Assembly: GCF_025961475.1 (NCBI RefSeq)
Contig: NZ_JAOQNS010000008.1
Location: 1 to 64,000 of the forward strand
Reading direction: 5' to 3'
DNA: 64,000 bases
DNA from: Rhodobium gokarnense
GTDB taxonomy: Bacteria; Pseudomonadota; Alphaproteobacteria; Rhizobiales; Rhodobiaceae
A program made the position numbers and the translations under genes. The notes under the pieces are model-generated. The model had not been told where the DNA came from. It saw nothing but the letters and a program-made list of their open reading frames with translations, and did not search any database. Shown piece after piece: positions 1 through 7,221 of the stretch (position 1 is its first letter; the number at the start of each line of letters is the position of its first letter).

Positions 1-187
1 ACCAGGCGATCGGAAACATCCCCCCAAAGGCCTTCGCCGATCAAAAGAAAACCGAAAACCCATCACCGAATTCGTGAACTTGCACAGCAATGACGGCCGT
101 ATGCGTGGCAGGCGCGCGAGACCAGGCGTCTCGTCCGGAAATCCCAAGCCTGGCGCGCTAACAGCGCCGGGCTTCGCAAGCGCGCCG

Positions 188-305
188 GCAAGTCAGGTTT
201 CCTGACTTGCCTCAACAAAGGAAACGACGCGGAAACATCCGCGTCGTGGGCGCCGGCGCCCAGGCATGATCCGAAAAAGTGGGAACCGGTTTTTCGGATC
301 ATGCC
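188..305. repeat. Cluster of four intergenic hairpins
   Basis: The first 351 bases hold no gene that I can support. Four near-contiguous inverted repeats lie here: 188-210 (10-bp arms, 3-nt loop), 224-247 (10-bp arms, 4-nt loop), 248-261 (a 14-nt palindrome) and 263-305 (16-bp arms, 11-nt loop). The last has the GATCCGAAAA...TTTTCGGATC form that I know as a common intergenic element of Rhizobiales genomes. They lie downstream of the minus-strand thpR gene and could end its transcript, although no T-run follows. Confidence 0.7.
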
Positions 306-351
306 CGACCAAGACCAGCCATAAAGCCTTCGTGGCGTTTGAACGAAAGCA

Positions 352-897
352 TCAAGCCGCGAAGCGGTTGAGCTCGTAGGCTTCTTCCACGAGATAGGGA
401 CCGCCGCCCTTCGAGGCCCTGGCGGAAAACAACACGAAGCGGCGGGCGGTGAAGACGGTGGTGTGGAAGACGCCGCGCAGCGACAGCCAGTGGGCGACGT
501 CGGCGGCGGCCGCGCCCTTGCAGCGGGCGATGGTGACGTGCGGCGTGAATTTGCGGCCCTCGGCGACAAGGCCGATGCGCTGCATGATCCGCTCATGCTC
601 GGCCTGCAGTTCCATGATCTCCGGGTCGGGCGCCACCCGCACATAGATCGAATGGGGCTTCTTGGAGCCGAAGGAGCCAAGCGCCTCCAGCGTCACCGGC
701 ATCGGCGGGCGATTGACCCGGTCGAGGGCATTGGCGATCTCGTCGGCCGTGTGCTCGTCTACGTCGCCGATGAAGCGCAGGGTGATGTGGTAGTTTTCCG
801 GGTCGATCCAGCGCGCACCGCGAAGGCCGCCGCGCATGGTCGACAACAGCATGCCGATTTCGGGGGGAACTTCGAGACCGGTGAACAGTCTGGGCAT
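352..897 (-). CDS. thpR: RNA 2',3'-cyclic phosphodiesterase
   Basis: A 181-residue protein of the 2H phosphoesterase superfamily (ThpR/LigT group), cytoplasmic. Family members hydrolyse 2',3'-cyclic phosphate ends of RNA and were first described as 2'-5' RNA ligases. Both signature tetrapeptides are present: HITL at residues 37-40 and HVTI at 120-123, with the histidine and threonine of each H-x-T motif intact. The start at 897 was chosen because a GGGAGG ribosome site lies 5 bases upstream and the family-typical MPRLFTGL begins there; a longer in-frame extension to 966 has no family match. It stands alone, with a hairpin cluster downstream. The in vivo substrate cannot be told from sequence. 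Confidence 0.9.
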   Translation of the reverse strand: MPRLFTGLEVPPEIGMLLSTMRGGLRGARWIDPENYHITLRFIGDVDEHTADEIANALDRVNRPPMPVTLEALGSFGSKKPHSIYVRVAPDPEIMELQAEHERIMQRIGLVAEGRKFTPHVTIARCKGAAAADVAHWLSLRGVFHTTVFTARRFVLFSARASKGGGPYLVEEAYELNRFAA

Positions 898-1073
898 GGC
901 GACCTCCCGGGAATCAGCACCGAATATGGCTGACCCATTGTTGGACTGCGAAAAGCTGCCGCGCAAGTCCCGGAATTCCTGTCCCCGGCAAAGCTCCGAA
1001 AATCCATGATCCGCTCAGGAAAACGGGCCGGCGAACCGGCCCGCTCCCGATCGGATTGCGGCGGCGCCGGGCA

Positions 1074-1433
1074 TCAGCGCCAGATGGTCTTGCAGGTGCG
1101 GCCGACCCGGACCCGGGCGCGCTGCCAGCCATAGCCGCGCACGAAGACGCTCCGCTTGGCATAGACCGGGCTGCAGCTGCGGTGGCGGTGCACCCGCGCC
1201 GGACGGCGATAGCGCGCCGGGACCCGGCGATAGCGCGGCGCCTTGCGGTAGTGGCGGCCTTTATGAACGTGCCGGGCCGGCCGATAGGCCGGAACGGTGG
1301 CGACGACGCCAGGCGTGCCGATGCGCACGACCACGTCGGCCTGCGGACCGGCGGCGGCGGTGCCTGCGGTGGCGCCAAGGCCGACCAGCGACAGGGCAAA
1401 GGCGGCGGCGGCAAGGGTGGTCTTGAAGGTCAT
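1074..1433 (-). CDS. small secreted basic protein, function unknown
   Basis: A 119-residue protein with a clear Sec signal peptide (hydrophobic alanine/leucine core at about residues 4-22, likely cut after an AAA just before Gly-Pro). The mature part is very rich in arginine, histidine and tyrosine and carries two cysteines that may form a disulfide in the periplasm. The start at 1433 has an AAGGAG ribosome site 8 bases upstream, which is better than the extended frame to 1478. I recognise no family; small Arg/Tyr-rich exported proteins of this sort are frequent in Rhizobiales. It lies alone between thpR and the metallopeptidase gene. Confidence 0.75.
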   Translation of the reverse strand: MTFKTTLAAAAFALSLVGLGATAGTAAAGPQADVVVRIGTPGVVATVPAYRPARHVHKGRHYRKAPRYRRVPARYRRPARVHRHRSCSPVYAKRSVFVRGYGWQRARVRVGRTCKTIWR

Positions 1434-1630
1434 GGCGGTCTCTCCTTTTGAACAACGCTTGGAGTGGACGATCAGCACGGAGGCGATGTCCTCCGCGTCG
1501 TCCCCGTTGTCGCAAAGCGCGGCTTAACCGGCCCTGAGAGGCGCATTCATCGGGGGTTCAAGGAGATTGACGGGCCGTTGAGAAGGCTGTCGCGAGGCGC
1601 CCGAACGCCCGGATTTCCAGGCGTTTCCGC

Positions 1631-2062
1631 TCAGTCGGCGCGCGCCTCGATGCGTTCCATGTCGTCGTCGGACAGGCCGAAATGGTGGCCGATCTCGTGG
1701 ATCAGCACATGGGCGATGATCTCGTCGAGGGTGTCTTCGCCGCCGACCCAGTAGTCAAGGATCGGCCGGCGGTAGAGCGAGATGCGGTTTGGCGCCTGGC
1801 CGGTCCAGGTGGCGCCGCCGGTCTGGGCAAGGCCGATGCCTTCAAAGAGGCCGAGGAGGTCGTAGCCGGAGACGAGGTCCATCGTCTCGATGACCTCCTC
1901 TTCGGGAAAATCCTTGACCCGGATCTCCACGCCCTCGCAGAGCCTGCGGAACTCCTCCGGCAGCGCGTCGAACGCCTCGCGCGCCAGGGCCTCGAAGTCG
2001 TCGAGGCCCGGCGCCGGCCACCTGGCCCAGCGATTGACGTGAAACCGGCCGTCACGACCCAT
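1631..2062 (-). CDS. metallopeptidase family protein (zincin-like)
   Basis: A 143-residue protein with an HExxH zinc motif: H122, E123 and H126 within HEIGHHFGL near the C-terminus, followed by an acidic DDDM stretch. This matches the small bacterial predicted zincin family (COG3824/DUF1025). These cytoplasmic proteins have no firmly established substrate. The N-terminal half is acidic and helical. The gene begins 29 bases after the stop of the small membrane protein gene at 2092-2358, so it probably belongs to the same minus-strand transcript as dsbB. Peptidase activity is inferred from the motif only. Confidence 0.88.
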   Translation of the reverse strand: MGRDGRFHVNRWARWPAPGLDDFEALAREAFDALPEEFRRLCEGVEIRVKDFPEEEVIETMDLVSGYDLLGLFEGIGLAQTGGATWTGQAPNRISLYRRPILDYWVGGEDTLDEIIAHVLIHEIGHHFGLSDDDMERIEARAD

Positions 2063-2091
2063 GGGAAGAGGACTCCGTCAGATAAGCGCGT

Positions 2092-2358
2092 TCACCTCGG
2101 CAACACATAGGTCGTTACGAGGTAAAGAACGAGTCCAATGAAGAAAATCAGCCCGGCGATGCGCCCGATGCGCCGGCCCCAGACCTCGATGCGGTCGTCC
2201 GGGTCGGCGTCCTTGCCGGAAAAGTGGTCGCTCGCCTGGCGGGCGACGCGGGTGTAGCTGGACGTGCCGATGGTCTCGGAGTCCCGCTCCACCCGCCTCA
2301 AGGCCTCGTCGGCCTCGCGCTTGCGCGCCTCCTCCGCTTCCCGGCGCTTGTCGGTCAC
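2092..2358 (-). CDS. small C-terminally anchored membrane protein
   Basis: An 88-residue protein with a charged, coiled-coil-like N-terminal half rich in Arg, Glu and Ala, a polar middle, and one transmembrane helix at about residues 66-85. The GTG start at 2358 overlaps the dsbB stop by four bases (GTGA), which suggests translational coupling and fixes the start. I recognise no named family. Its place directly behind dsbB suggests co-expression with periplasmic disulfide-bond formation, but nothing in the protein, which has no cysteines, shows a redox role. Confidence 0.75.
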   Translation of the reverse strand: MTDKRREAEEARKREADEALRRVERDSETIGTSSYTRVARQASDHFSGKDADPDDRIEVWGRRIGRIAGLIFFIGLVLYLVTTYVLPR

Positions 2359-2885
2359 AACGTGCGGCCCCTTCCGGCAGCGCCGAAGAAGGCAAAGGCG
2401 GCCAGGAAGATGGAGGCGAGCACGTTCAGCCCGGCAAAGGAGAGGCCGAAGATGCGGAAATAGGGCTCGTCGCAGCGGATCACCGGCGTCGTGTTCGGCG
2501 CGCTGAGCTTTGCCAGGAGATCGCTCGCCTGGACCGCGGGCCCGTCCACCGGACCGGTGCAGGCATCCGGCCCGGCCCAGAAATGCCATTCGACGCCGGC
2601 GTGGTAGGCGGCAATGACCATGCCGACGAGCATGGCCAGGCCGAAGATCACCAGCAGCCCGCGGCTGATCGGCGCCGGCCCGCGCTTTGCGGCAACGGCA
2701 AGTGCGACAGCGGCGACGGGAATGCCGAGATAGTAGGGGATGCGCTGCAGCAGGCAGAGCTCGCAGGGCAGGTTCCCCGTGAGGATCTGGTAGCCCCAGA
2801 CGAAGGCGATGGAGCCAATGGAAGCGATGAGGGCGCCGGCCGCGACAAGGGTTTGCAGGCCGCCGGTTGGTCGGGTCAGGAACAA
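2355..2885 (-). CDS. dsbB: disulfide bond formation protein B
   Basis: A four-helix inner-membrane oxidase that regenerates DsbA and passes electrons to quinone. About 176 residues. The first periplasmic cysteine pair is C41-E-L-C44; the second pair lies in the long loop (ACTGP and IRCDEP), as in the family. The start is uncertain. The longest frame uses a TTG at 2963, but its first 17 codons lie inside a dispersed repeat (2925-3028). I prefer the TTG at 2885, which has GGGAG 10 bases upstream and leaves a family-like N-terminus just before helix 1. It overlaps the next gene by four bases. Confidence 0.88.
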   Translation of the reverse strand: MFLTRPTGGLQTLVAAGALIASIGSIAFVWGYQILTGNLPCELCLLQRIPYYLGIPVAAVALAVAAKRGPAPISRGLLVIFGLAMLVGMVIAAYHAGVEWHFWAGPDACTGPVDGPAVQASDLLAKLSAPNTTPVIRCDEPYFRIFGLSFAGLNVLASIFLAAFAFFGAAGRGRTL

Positions 2886-2924
2886 GGTCAGGATACTCCC
2901 GCGCGCGAATGTGGAGGGTCTCTT

Positions 2925-3028
2925 GAAGCGCTTCCCCAAAAAGCTGGCAGACTTTCTGGACAAGAAATCGCGCTAAAACAACGGACTAAAGCATGTCATA
3001 TGCTTCAGCTACAACGCGCCATGCCTTA
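2925..3028 (+). repeat. dispersed intergenic repeat, copy A
   Basis: This stretch aligns without large gaps to 4825-4929, sharing blocks such as CCCAAAAAG, a CTTGGAC-like segment, AAAAC and GCATG...TTCAG. The terminal hairpin seen in copy B is degenerate here. It fills the gap between the YqaA gene and dsbB and provides a TTG that could be mistaken for the dsbB start. Similar elements are common between genes in Rhizobiales. Confidence 0.7.
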
Positions 3029-3060
3029 GCAGCCGCCAGAGGTCTTGGCGTTAAGAAACC

Positions 3061-3642
3061 TCAAACGGCATATTTGGCAAGCACGAAGCCGCCGACCAGC
3101 AAGACGACGAAAACGGTGAAAACAAGGCCGAGGCGGCGCTCGATGAAGGCGCGGATCGGCGGGCCGAGCCAGTAGAGGAGCCCGGCGACGATGAAGAACC
3201 GAAGCCCGCGGGCCACCACGCTGGCAAGGACGAAGACGGCGAGATTGAGCCCCGTGGCGCCCGAGGCGATGGTGATCACCTTGAACGGAAAGGGCGTTAC
3301 CCCGGCGATGAAGACGATCCAGGGGCCCCAGGAATTGTAGCGGGCGCTGAAGGCGTCGAACTTGTCGGCATAGCCGTAAAGGTCGAGGATCGGCCGCGCC
3401 ACCTCTTCGAACAGCACGGCGCCGATGAGATAGCCGAGGAGACCGCCGAGCACCGAGGCGATGGTGCAGATCGTCGCGAACCACCAGGCCTTCCTGCGCT
3501 CGGCCAGCACCATCGGGATGAGGAGCACGTCCGGCGGGATCGGAAAGACGGAACTCTCCACGAAGGAGACGACGGCAAGCCCGCGCGGCGCCTGCGGGCC
3601 GGCGGCAAGGGAAAGCGTCCAGTCGTAGAGGCGTCGAAGCAT
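3061..3642 (-). CDS. YqaA-type (DedA/SNARE-associated domain) membrane protein
   Basis: A 193-residue integral inner-membrane protein with about four or five hydrophobic helices. It carries the family segment FVESSVFPIPPDVLLIP near the N-terminus and FIAGVTPFPFKVITIASG in the middle, typical of the YqaA branch (COG1238) of the VTT/DedA superfamily. Relatives are thought to act in membrane lipid scrambling or transport, but this branch has no firm assignment. The start at 3642 has GGGAG 5 bases upstream; an ATG at 3654 has none. It is separated from dsbB downstream by a repeat element, so the two may be transcribed apart. Confidence 0.85.
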   Translation of the reverse strand: MLRRLYDWTLSLAAGPQAPRGLAVVSFVESSVFPIPPDVLLIPMVLAERRKAWWFATICTIASVLGGLLGYLIGAVLFEEVARPILDLYGYADKFDAFSARYNSWGPWIVFIAGVTPFPFKVITIASGATGLNLAVFVLASVVARGLRFFIVAGLLYWLGPPIRAFIERRLGLVFTVFVVLLVGGFVLAKYAV

Positions 3643-3857
3643 GCGCGCTCCCATATAGACCGGGGAACCGGTTGTCGAGGCGGAAAGATCGGGATCGGGT
3701 TTTCAGCGATGCCACACGCAGAAACAAGACCCGGACGCCACGCCGCCCGTGCCGGATCGCCCGCACCATGCATCGGAACGATCCGCCCGACGGCTGTTAT
3801 TGACCGGCGGCCCATTGTGGCTATGATCCGCGCGCACTCGGCCTCAATTCGGCCCTG

Positions 3858-3944
3858 GCCCCTGTGGCGGAACCGGTAGACGCGGCAGACTCAAAATCTG
3901 TTTCCAGAAATGGAGTGGGAGTTCGAGTCTCCCCGGGGGCACCA
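3858..3944 (+). tRNA. tRNA-Leu (anticodon CAA)
   Basis: An 87-nt cloverleaf with a 7-bp acceptor stem (3858-3864 with 3934-3940), discriminator A and an encoded CCA end at 3942-3944. The anticodon loop CTCAAAA gives anticodon CAA, which reads UUG. A long variable arm, as expected for tRNA-Leu, precedes the T-arm GGGAG-TTCGAGT-CTCCC. A tandem repeat starts about 70 bases downstream. Confidence 0.97.
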
Positions 3945-4012
3945 TTTGATTTTATCTCACGGCTGAGCGCTCGCTGTCGCTCGCTAGCCTGCGATGGCGC
4001 GGCGCATAAGCG

Positions 4013-4343
4013 CCGGCGGCCGTTCGGCCTTGCGAAGCCGTTGGCTTCGGTTTTTCGCTCACGCCAGCTCGCTTCGCTCGCGACTCCGCGGGGGGCGGCC
4101 TGACCGGCCGGCGGCCGTTCGGCCTTGCGAGCCCGTTGGGCTCGATTTTTCGCTCACGCCAACTCGCTTCGCTCGCGGCTCCGCGGGGCGGCCTGACCCG
4201 CCGGCGGCCGTTCGGCCTTGCGAACCCGTTGGGCTCGATTTTTCGCTCACGCCAGCTCGCTTCGCTCGCGGCTCCGCGGGGGCGGCCTGACCGGCCGGCG
4301 GCCGTTCGGCCTTGCGAAGCCGTTGGCTTCGATTGCCGGTTTC
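4013..4343. repeat. tandem repeat of about 94 bp (three full units plus a partial fourth)
   Basis: Units begin with CCGGCGGCCGTTCGGCC at 4013, 4108, 4201 and 4295, giving periods of 95, 93 and 94 bases. Each holds the small inverted repeat GAAGCCGTTGGCTTC (or GAGCCCGTTGGGCTC) and a block rich in CGCTTCGCTCGCG. The fourth unit breaks off after about 48 bases. Open frames run through it in several frames but their translations are repetitive and not credible as proteins. A diverged inverted relative lies at 52174-52290. The stretch from the tRNA end to 4460 has no other feature. Confidence 0.85.
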
Positions 4344-4460
4344 ACGCGAGCGCCGGGTCGGCTTTGCAGAATCCCGGCAGTTGCGATGGAAAACTTAGAG
4401 GAACGTGATTGCTCGATCGGGCCAGGAATGCCGGATGCGGCGGGCAAGCGCCCGACCGGC

Positions 4461-4637
4461 CTACGCCCGTTGGCCGGACCGCTGCGCGAGCGCGGCCGCT
4501 TCTTCGCGAAGGCGACGCGACTTGAGACAGAGCTCGAACGCCCTGGCGGTCTGGGCTGCGGCCTGCGTTCTCACCATTTCGACGGTATCGAGAGCGTCGA
4601 AAAACTGATGGGCTTCCTGGATCGTCATGCCGCGCAC
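4461..4637 (-). CDS. possible small protein (58 aa), function unknown
   Basis: A short helical, alanine-rich frame that would encode 58 residues from a GTG at 4637. AGGAG lies 7 bases upstream of that GTG, which is the main support; an ATG at 4628 lacks this spacing. An AT-rich stretch (about 4680-4740) upstream could hold its promoter. I recognise no family. It sits between a tandem repeat and a dispersed repeat downstream of phnF, on the same strand. It could equally be non-coding. Confidence 0.42.
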   Translation of the reverse strand: MRGMTIQEAHQFFDALDTVEMVRTQAAAQTARAFELCLKSRRLREEAAALAQRSGQRA

Positions 4638-4824
4638 CGGACCACTCCTGTCCTTTTCCCTTTGCGTCAAAAATACCCAAGCCCTTGATTACAGACAAAT
4701 AAAGCGCTGTTAAATGGTGTTTCATATTATGTGTATCCAAACAACGGGGCGCTTTGCCGCAAGCGTTGGGGCACGCCTGGAAAGACTCGCGGGCCACGCG
4801 CTGCGCCCGCAAGGTCGCGGCCTC

Positions 4825-4929
4825 AACGCGCTTTCCCAAAAAGTTGATAGATTTCTTGGACGAGAACCCGCGTGAAAACGACGAATTAAGGCATGTTGCG
4901 TGTTTCAGGAAAAACGCAACATGCTTTAG
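4825..4929 (+). repeat. dispersed intergenic repeat, copy B, with terminal hairpin
   Basis: This is the second copy of the element at 2925-3028, in the same orientation. Its right end forms a hairpin with 11-bp arms (4891-4901 with 4914-4924, 12-nt loop). The element reaches into the end of phnF: the phnF TAA stop (4926-4928) lies within the conserved terminal CTTTAG of the repeat. Read on the minus strand, the hairpin follows the stop immediately and could serve as the phnF terminator. Confidence 0.72.
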
Positions 4930-5663
4930 CTCTCGACCACGATCTGCACCCGGTCGCCGGCAAACCGCGAGCGGGCGAACTGGATGGGGGTCCCCTCCGC
5001 ATCGACGTTGACGGCTTCCGACACCACAACCACCGCGCCCGGCGGCAGGGACAGGTGCTCCGCGTCGTCCGCACCGGCGATGCGCGCCGAAATGCGCGTC
5101 TCCAGGCGCGTGTAGTCGGCAACGCCGTGCCGGGCCAGCGCCTTGGTGATCGAGCCGGTCTCGGCATAGGCGGCAACAAGGCCGGCAAACCGCTCGGCCG
5201 GAAACCAGCTCGTTGCCCGCGTCAGCGGCACGCCGTCGACGGCGCTCAGCGTCTCCAGCCGGATGACCCGCGATCCCGGCGCTATCCCGAGCTTTTCGGC
5301 AACGAGGATGTCCGCGCCTTCCTCGCTTGAGGTGACGAGCCGGCCGCCCGGCTGGCGATTCTGGCGCGAGACGATCTCGGAAAACCGCGTCCGCCGGCCG
5401 ATCGGATAGTCGATGGGACGCGCGGCAACGAAGGTGCCGCGACCGCGGTCGGCCCTGAGGATATTTTCCTCCGACAATGCCCCGATCGCCCGGCGCACCG
5501 TGTGCCGGTTGACCCGGAAACGGGCGGCAAGCTCGGCCTCGCTCGGCAGGCGCGCATTGTGCGGATAGACGCCGGCCGCAATGTCGGCGCGCAGGCGCTC
5601 CGCGATCTGTCGCCACAGCGCCACCCCGGCGCCGCGGTCCATCCGGCCAAGCGTCTCGCTCAC
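4926..5663 (-). CDS. phnF: phosphonate metabolism transcriptional regulator PhnF (GntR/HutC family)
   Basis: A 245-residue repressor-type regulator. The N-terminal winged helix-turn-helix (about residues 12-75, with the typical LPSEAELAARF and VNRHTVRRA segments) is followed by a UTRA ligand-binding domain of the HutC subfamily. The GTG start at 5663 has GGGAG 6 bases upstream and gives the usual PhnF length; a longer frame to 5738 exists but is less likely. It is divergent from phnG, and an 18-bp operator-like palindrome (5818-5835) lies between them. It probably represses the phn genes until a phosphonate-derived or phosphate-related ligand appears. Its stop codon is contributed by a dispersed repeat. 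Confidence 0.93.
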   Translation of the reverse strand: MSETLGRMDRGAGVALWRQIAERLRADIAAGVYPHNARLPSEAELAARFRVNRHTVRRAIGALSEENILRADRGRGTFVAARPIDYPIGRRTRFSEIVSRQNRQPGGRLVTSSEEGADILVAEKLGIAPGSRVIRLETLSAVDGVPLTRATSWFPAERFAGLVAAYAETGSITKALARHGVADYTRLETRISARIAGADDAEHLSLPPGAVVVVSEAVNVDAEGTPIQFARSRFAGDRVQIVVES

Positions 5664-5767
5664 AGTCTTCTCCCGTTCTGCCGCCGTCGGCGGCGGCCCG
5701 TTGCAGCGGCGCGAAACGACCGCAATGGACGGCCCCATGACCCCGATCCCCCGCCATCGTCAACCAC

Positions 5768-5800
5768 ATGTCACGCCTGTGTCACGCTTGTCGCGTTATA
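5768..5800 (+). promoter_or_regulatory. putative PhoB-dependent promoter of phnG operon (Pho box and -10)
   Basis: Two heptamers, ATGTCAC (5768-5774) and GTGTCAC (5779-5785), are separated by four bases, the 11-bp register of a Pho box (consensus CTGTCAT-N4-CTGTCAT). Ten bases further on lies GTTATA (5795-5800), placed where a -10 element would stand if the Pho box replaced the -35. The predicted start point is near 5810, just ahead of the PhnF-type operator. This is inferred from pattern and position only. Confidence 0.6.
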
Positions 5801-5816
5801 AGGAACCGTAGAATAT

Positions 5817-5836
5817 TTGTCTATACAACTAGACAA
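5817..5836 (+). promoter_or_regulatory. PhnF-type operator palindrome
   Basis: TGTCTATACAACTAGACA (5818-5835) is a perfect inverted repeat, extended one more pair to 7-bp arms over 5817-5836, with a 6-bp spacer. GntR/HutC-family regulators bind palindromes of this size, and TGTCTA/TAGACA resembles the half-sites I know for that family. It lies in the phnF-phnG intergenic region at the expected transcription start, where bound PhnF would block transcription. Confidence 0.65.
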
Positions 5837-6147
5837 CAGGTGGCCGACCGAGTTAGGGATGAGCTGAGAAGATCGGAAGGACGTTGCGGCGAAGACGGAC
5901 GGCAAAGGCGCCGATGGTTCGAGCGGGCGCAACGGGGCCAGCGTTTGATCGGAGCCCGCGGCTGTTTGCCGGGACGACTGCCGGCGAAGGTATAGCGCCG
6001 GCCCTGCGGTCGAGCGCGGCGCTGTTGTCGGCCGGCGGCCCACCAGGTGCCGCGCGGCCGTTTTGAGGACAGCCCCAGTAGCGCCGCCCGTTGGCGGCCG
6101 GTCCCCGGTCACTTGAAAATGCGAACCGACAGGGAGCGGTCGTCAGG
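5837..6147 (+). other. long untranslated leader of the phn operon, no gene seen
   Basis: About 310 bases separate the operator from the phnG start. I see no credible ORF, no known riboswitch and no clear terminator-antiterminator pair. The sequence is G+C-rich with several short inverted repeats. It may be a plain leader, a decayed gene, or the site of a second promoter nearer to phnG. Confidence 0.4.
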
Positions 6148-6615
6148 ATGAGAGAACACCAGACCCTCGATCCGCAAACGGCGGCGCGAAAGCGCGCCAT
6201 GGGCCTCTTTGCCGCCGCGGAGCGCGACGCGCTCGAAGCCGGTCTTGCCGGGGTCGGCGAGTTGCCGGACTGGCAGATCCTGCGCGCACCGGAGATCGGC
6301 CTCGTCATGGTCCGCGGCCGCACCGGCGGCGGCGGCGCGCCATTCAACTTGGGCGAGGTCGCCGTCACCCGCTGCGCCGTGACGCTTCACCCCGATACAG
6401 TCGGCACCGCCTACATCATGGGCCGCGACAAGGAAAAGGCGCGGCTCGCGGCCCTCTGCGACGCCCTCTGGCAGCGCCCGGACCACCGCGAGGCGGTCGA
6501 GACCGCAATCCTTCAGCCCATCGCCGAAGCGCTCGCCGAAACGGATCAAAAAAACACGGCCGAGACCGAAGCGACGCGCGTCGACTTCTTCACGATGGTG
6601 CGGGGAGAGGACTGA
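6148..6615 (+). CDS. phnG: carbon-phosphorus lyase complex subunit PhnG
   Basis: A 155-residue cytoplasmic subunit of the PhnGHIJ core complex, which with PhnI and PhnL attaches phosphonate to ribose from ATP, releasing adenine. The segment GELPDWQILRAPEIGLVMVRGR and the following GGGGAPFNLGEVAVTRCAV are typical of PhnG. The start at 6148 is the first ATG after a purine-rich stretch (GGGAGCGG, CAGG) and matches the family N-terminus; an upstream frame from 6091 is less likely. The stop overlaps the phnH start by one base (TGATG), so the two are translationally coupled. First gene of the plus-strand phn unit. Confidence 0.94.
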   Translation: MREHQTLDPQTAARKRAMGLFAAAERDALEAGLAGVGELPDWQILRAPEIGLVMVRGRTGGGGAPFNLGEVAVTRCAVTLHPDTVGTAYIMGRDKEKARLAALCDALWQRPDHREAVETAILQPIAEALAETDQKNTAETEATRVDFFTMVRGED

Positions 6616-7217
6616 TGGCCGTTGCCGCAATCGCCGCGGGCTTTGCCGATCCCGTCTTCGACGCCCAGAAGGCGTTCCGCACCGTGATGGACGCCATGGC
6701 CCATCCGGGTCGGGTCTATGAGCTTGAAACGGCACTTGCGCCGCCCGCGCCGCTGTCGCCGGTCGCCGCTGCCGTCCTCCTCACCCTTGCCGATTTCGAG
6801 ACGACGCTCTGGCTCGGCGAGACGCTGGCAAAAACCACCGCCGTCGCCGACTGGCTGCGCTTCCATACAGGAACGGTGCTGACGGACGATCCCGGCGAGG
6901 CGACCTTCGCCGCAATCGCCGACCCGATGCGCCTGCCGCCGCTCGGAGCGTTCGCCCAAGGCACCCTCGACTATCCGGACCGCTCCACGACCCTGATCCT
7001 GCAGGTGGAAAGCCTCGACCCAAGCGCCGGCCCAACGCTGTCCGGCCCCGGCATCGACGGCAGCACAAACCTCCTGCCGGCACCGCTGCCCGAGGCCTTC
7101 TGGCTCGAAGCGCGGCGCAACGCCGATCTCTTCCCGCGCGGCATCGATGTCCTGTTCGCAGCGCCCGGAAGGATCGCCGCGCTGCCCCGCTCCACCCGCA
7201 TCGCCGAAGGAGACTGA
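6615..7217 (+). CDS. phnH: carbon-phosphorus lyase complex subunit PhnH
   Basis: A 200-residue subunit of the C-P lyase core complex. The N-terminus has the family signature GFADPVFDAQKAFRTVMDAMAHPGRV, here at residues 9-34, and the C-terminal part carries the FPRGIDVLFA segment. PhnH resembles PLP-dependent transferase folds but lacks the cofactor lysine; in the E. coli complex it binds to the PhnGIJ core. One-base overlap with phnG upstream and four bases to phnI downstream show tight operon organisation. Confidence 0.95.
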   Translation: MAVAAIAAGFADPVFDAQKAFRTVMDAMAHPGRVYELETALAPPAPLSPVAAAVLLTLADFETTLWLGETLAKTTAVADWLRFHTGTVLTDDPGEATFAAIADPMRLPPLGAFAQGTLDYPDRSTTLILQVESLDPSAGPTLSGPGIDGSTNLLPAPLPEAFWLEARRNADLFPRGIDVLFAAPGRIAALPRSTRIAEGD

Positions 7218-7221
7218 GCCC

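Noticed and set aside
3864-4103. Open frame beginning inside the tRNA-Leu gene
   Set aside because: Its first 27 codons are simply the tRNA sequence and the rest is repeat DNA; this is a well-known false gene at tRNA loci.
4013-4343. Possible CRISPR array
   Set aside because: The units are about 94 bp, almost identical throughout with no unique spacers, and there are no cas genes.
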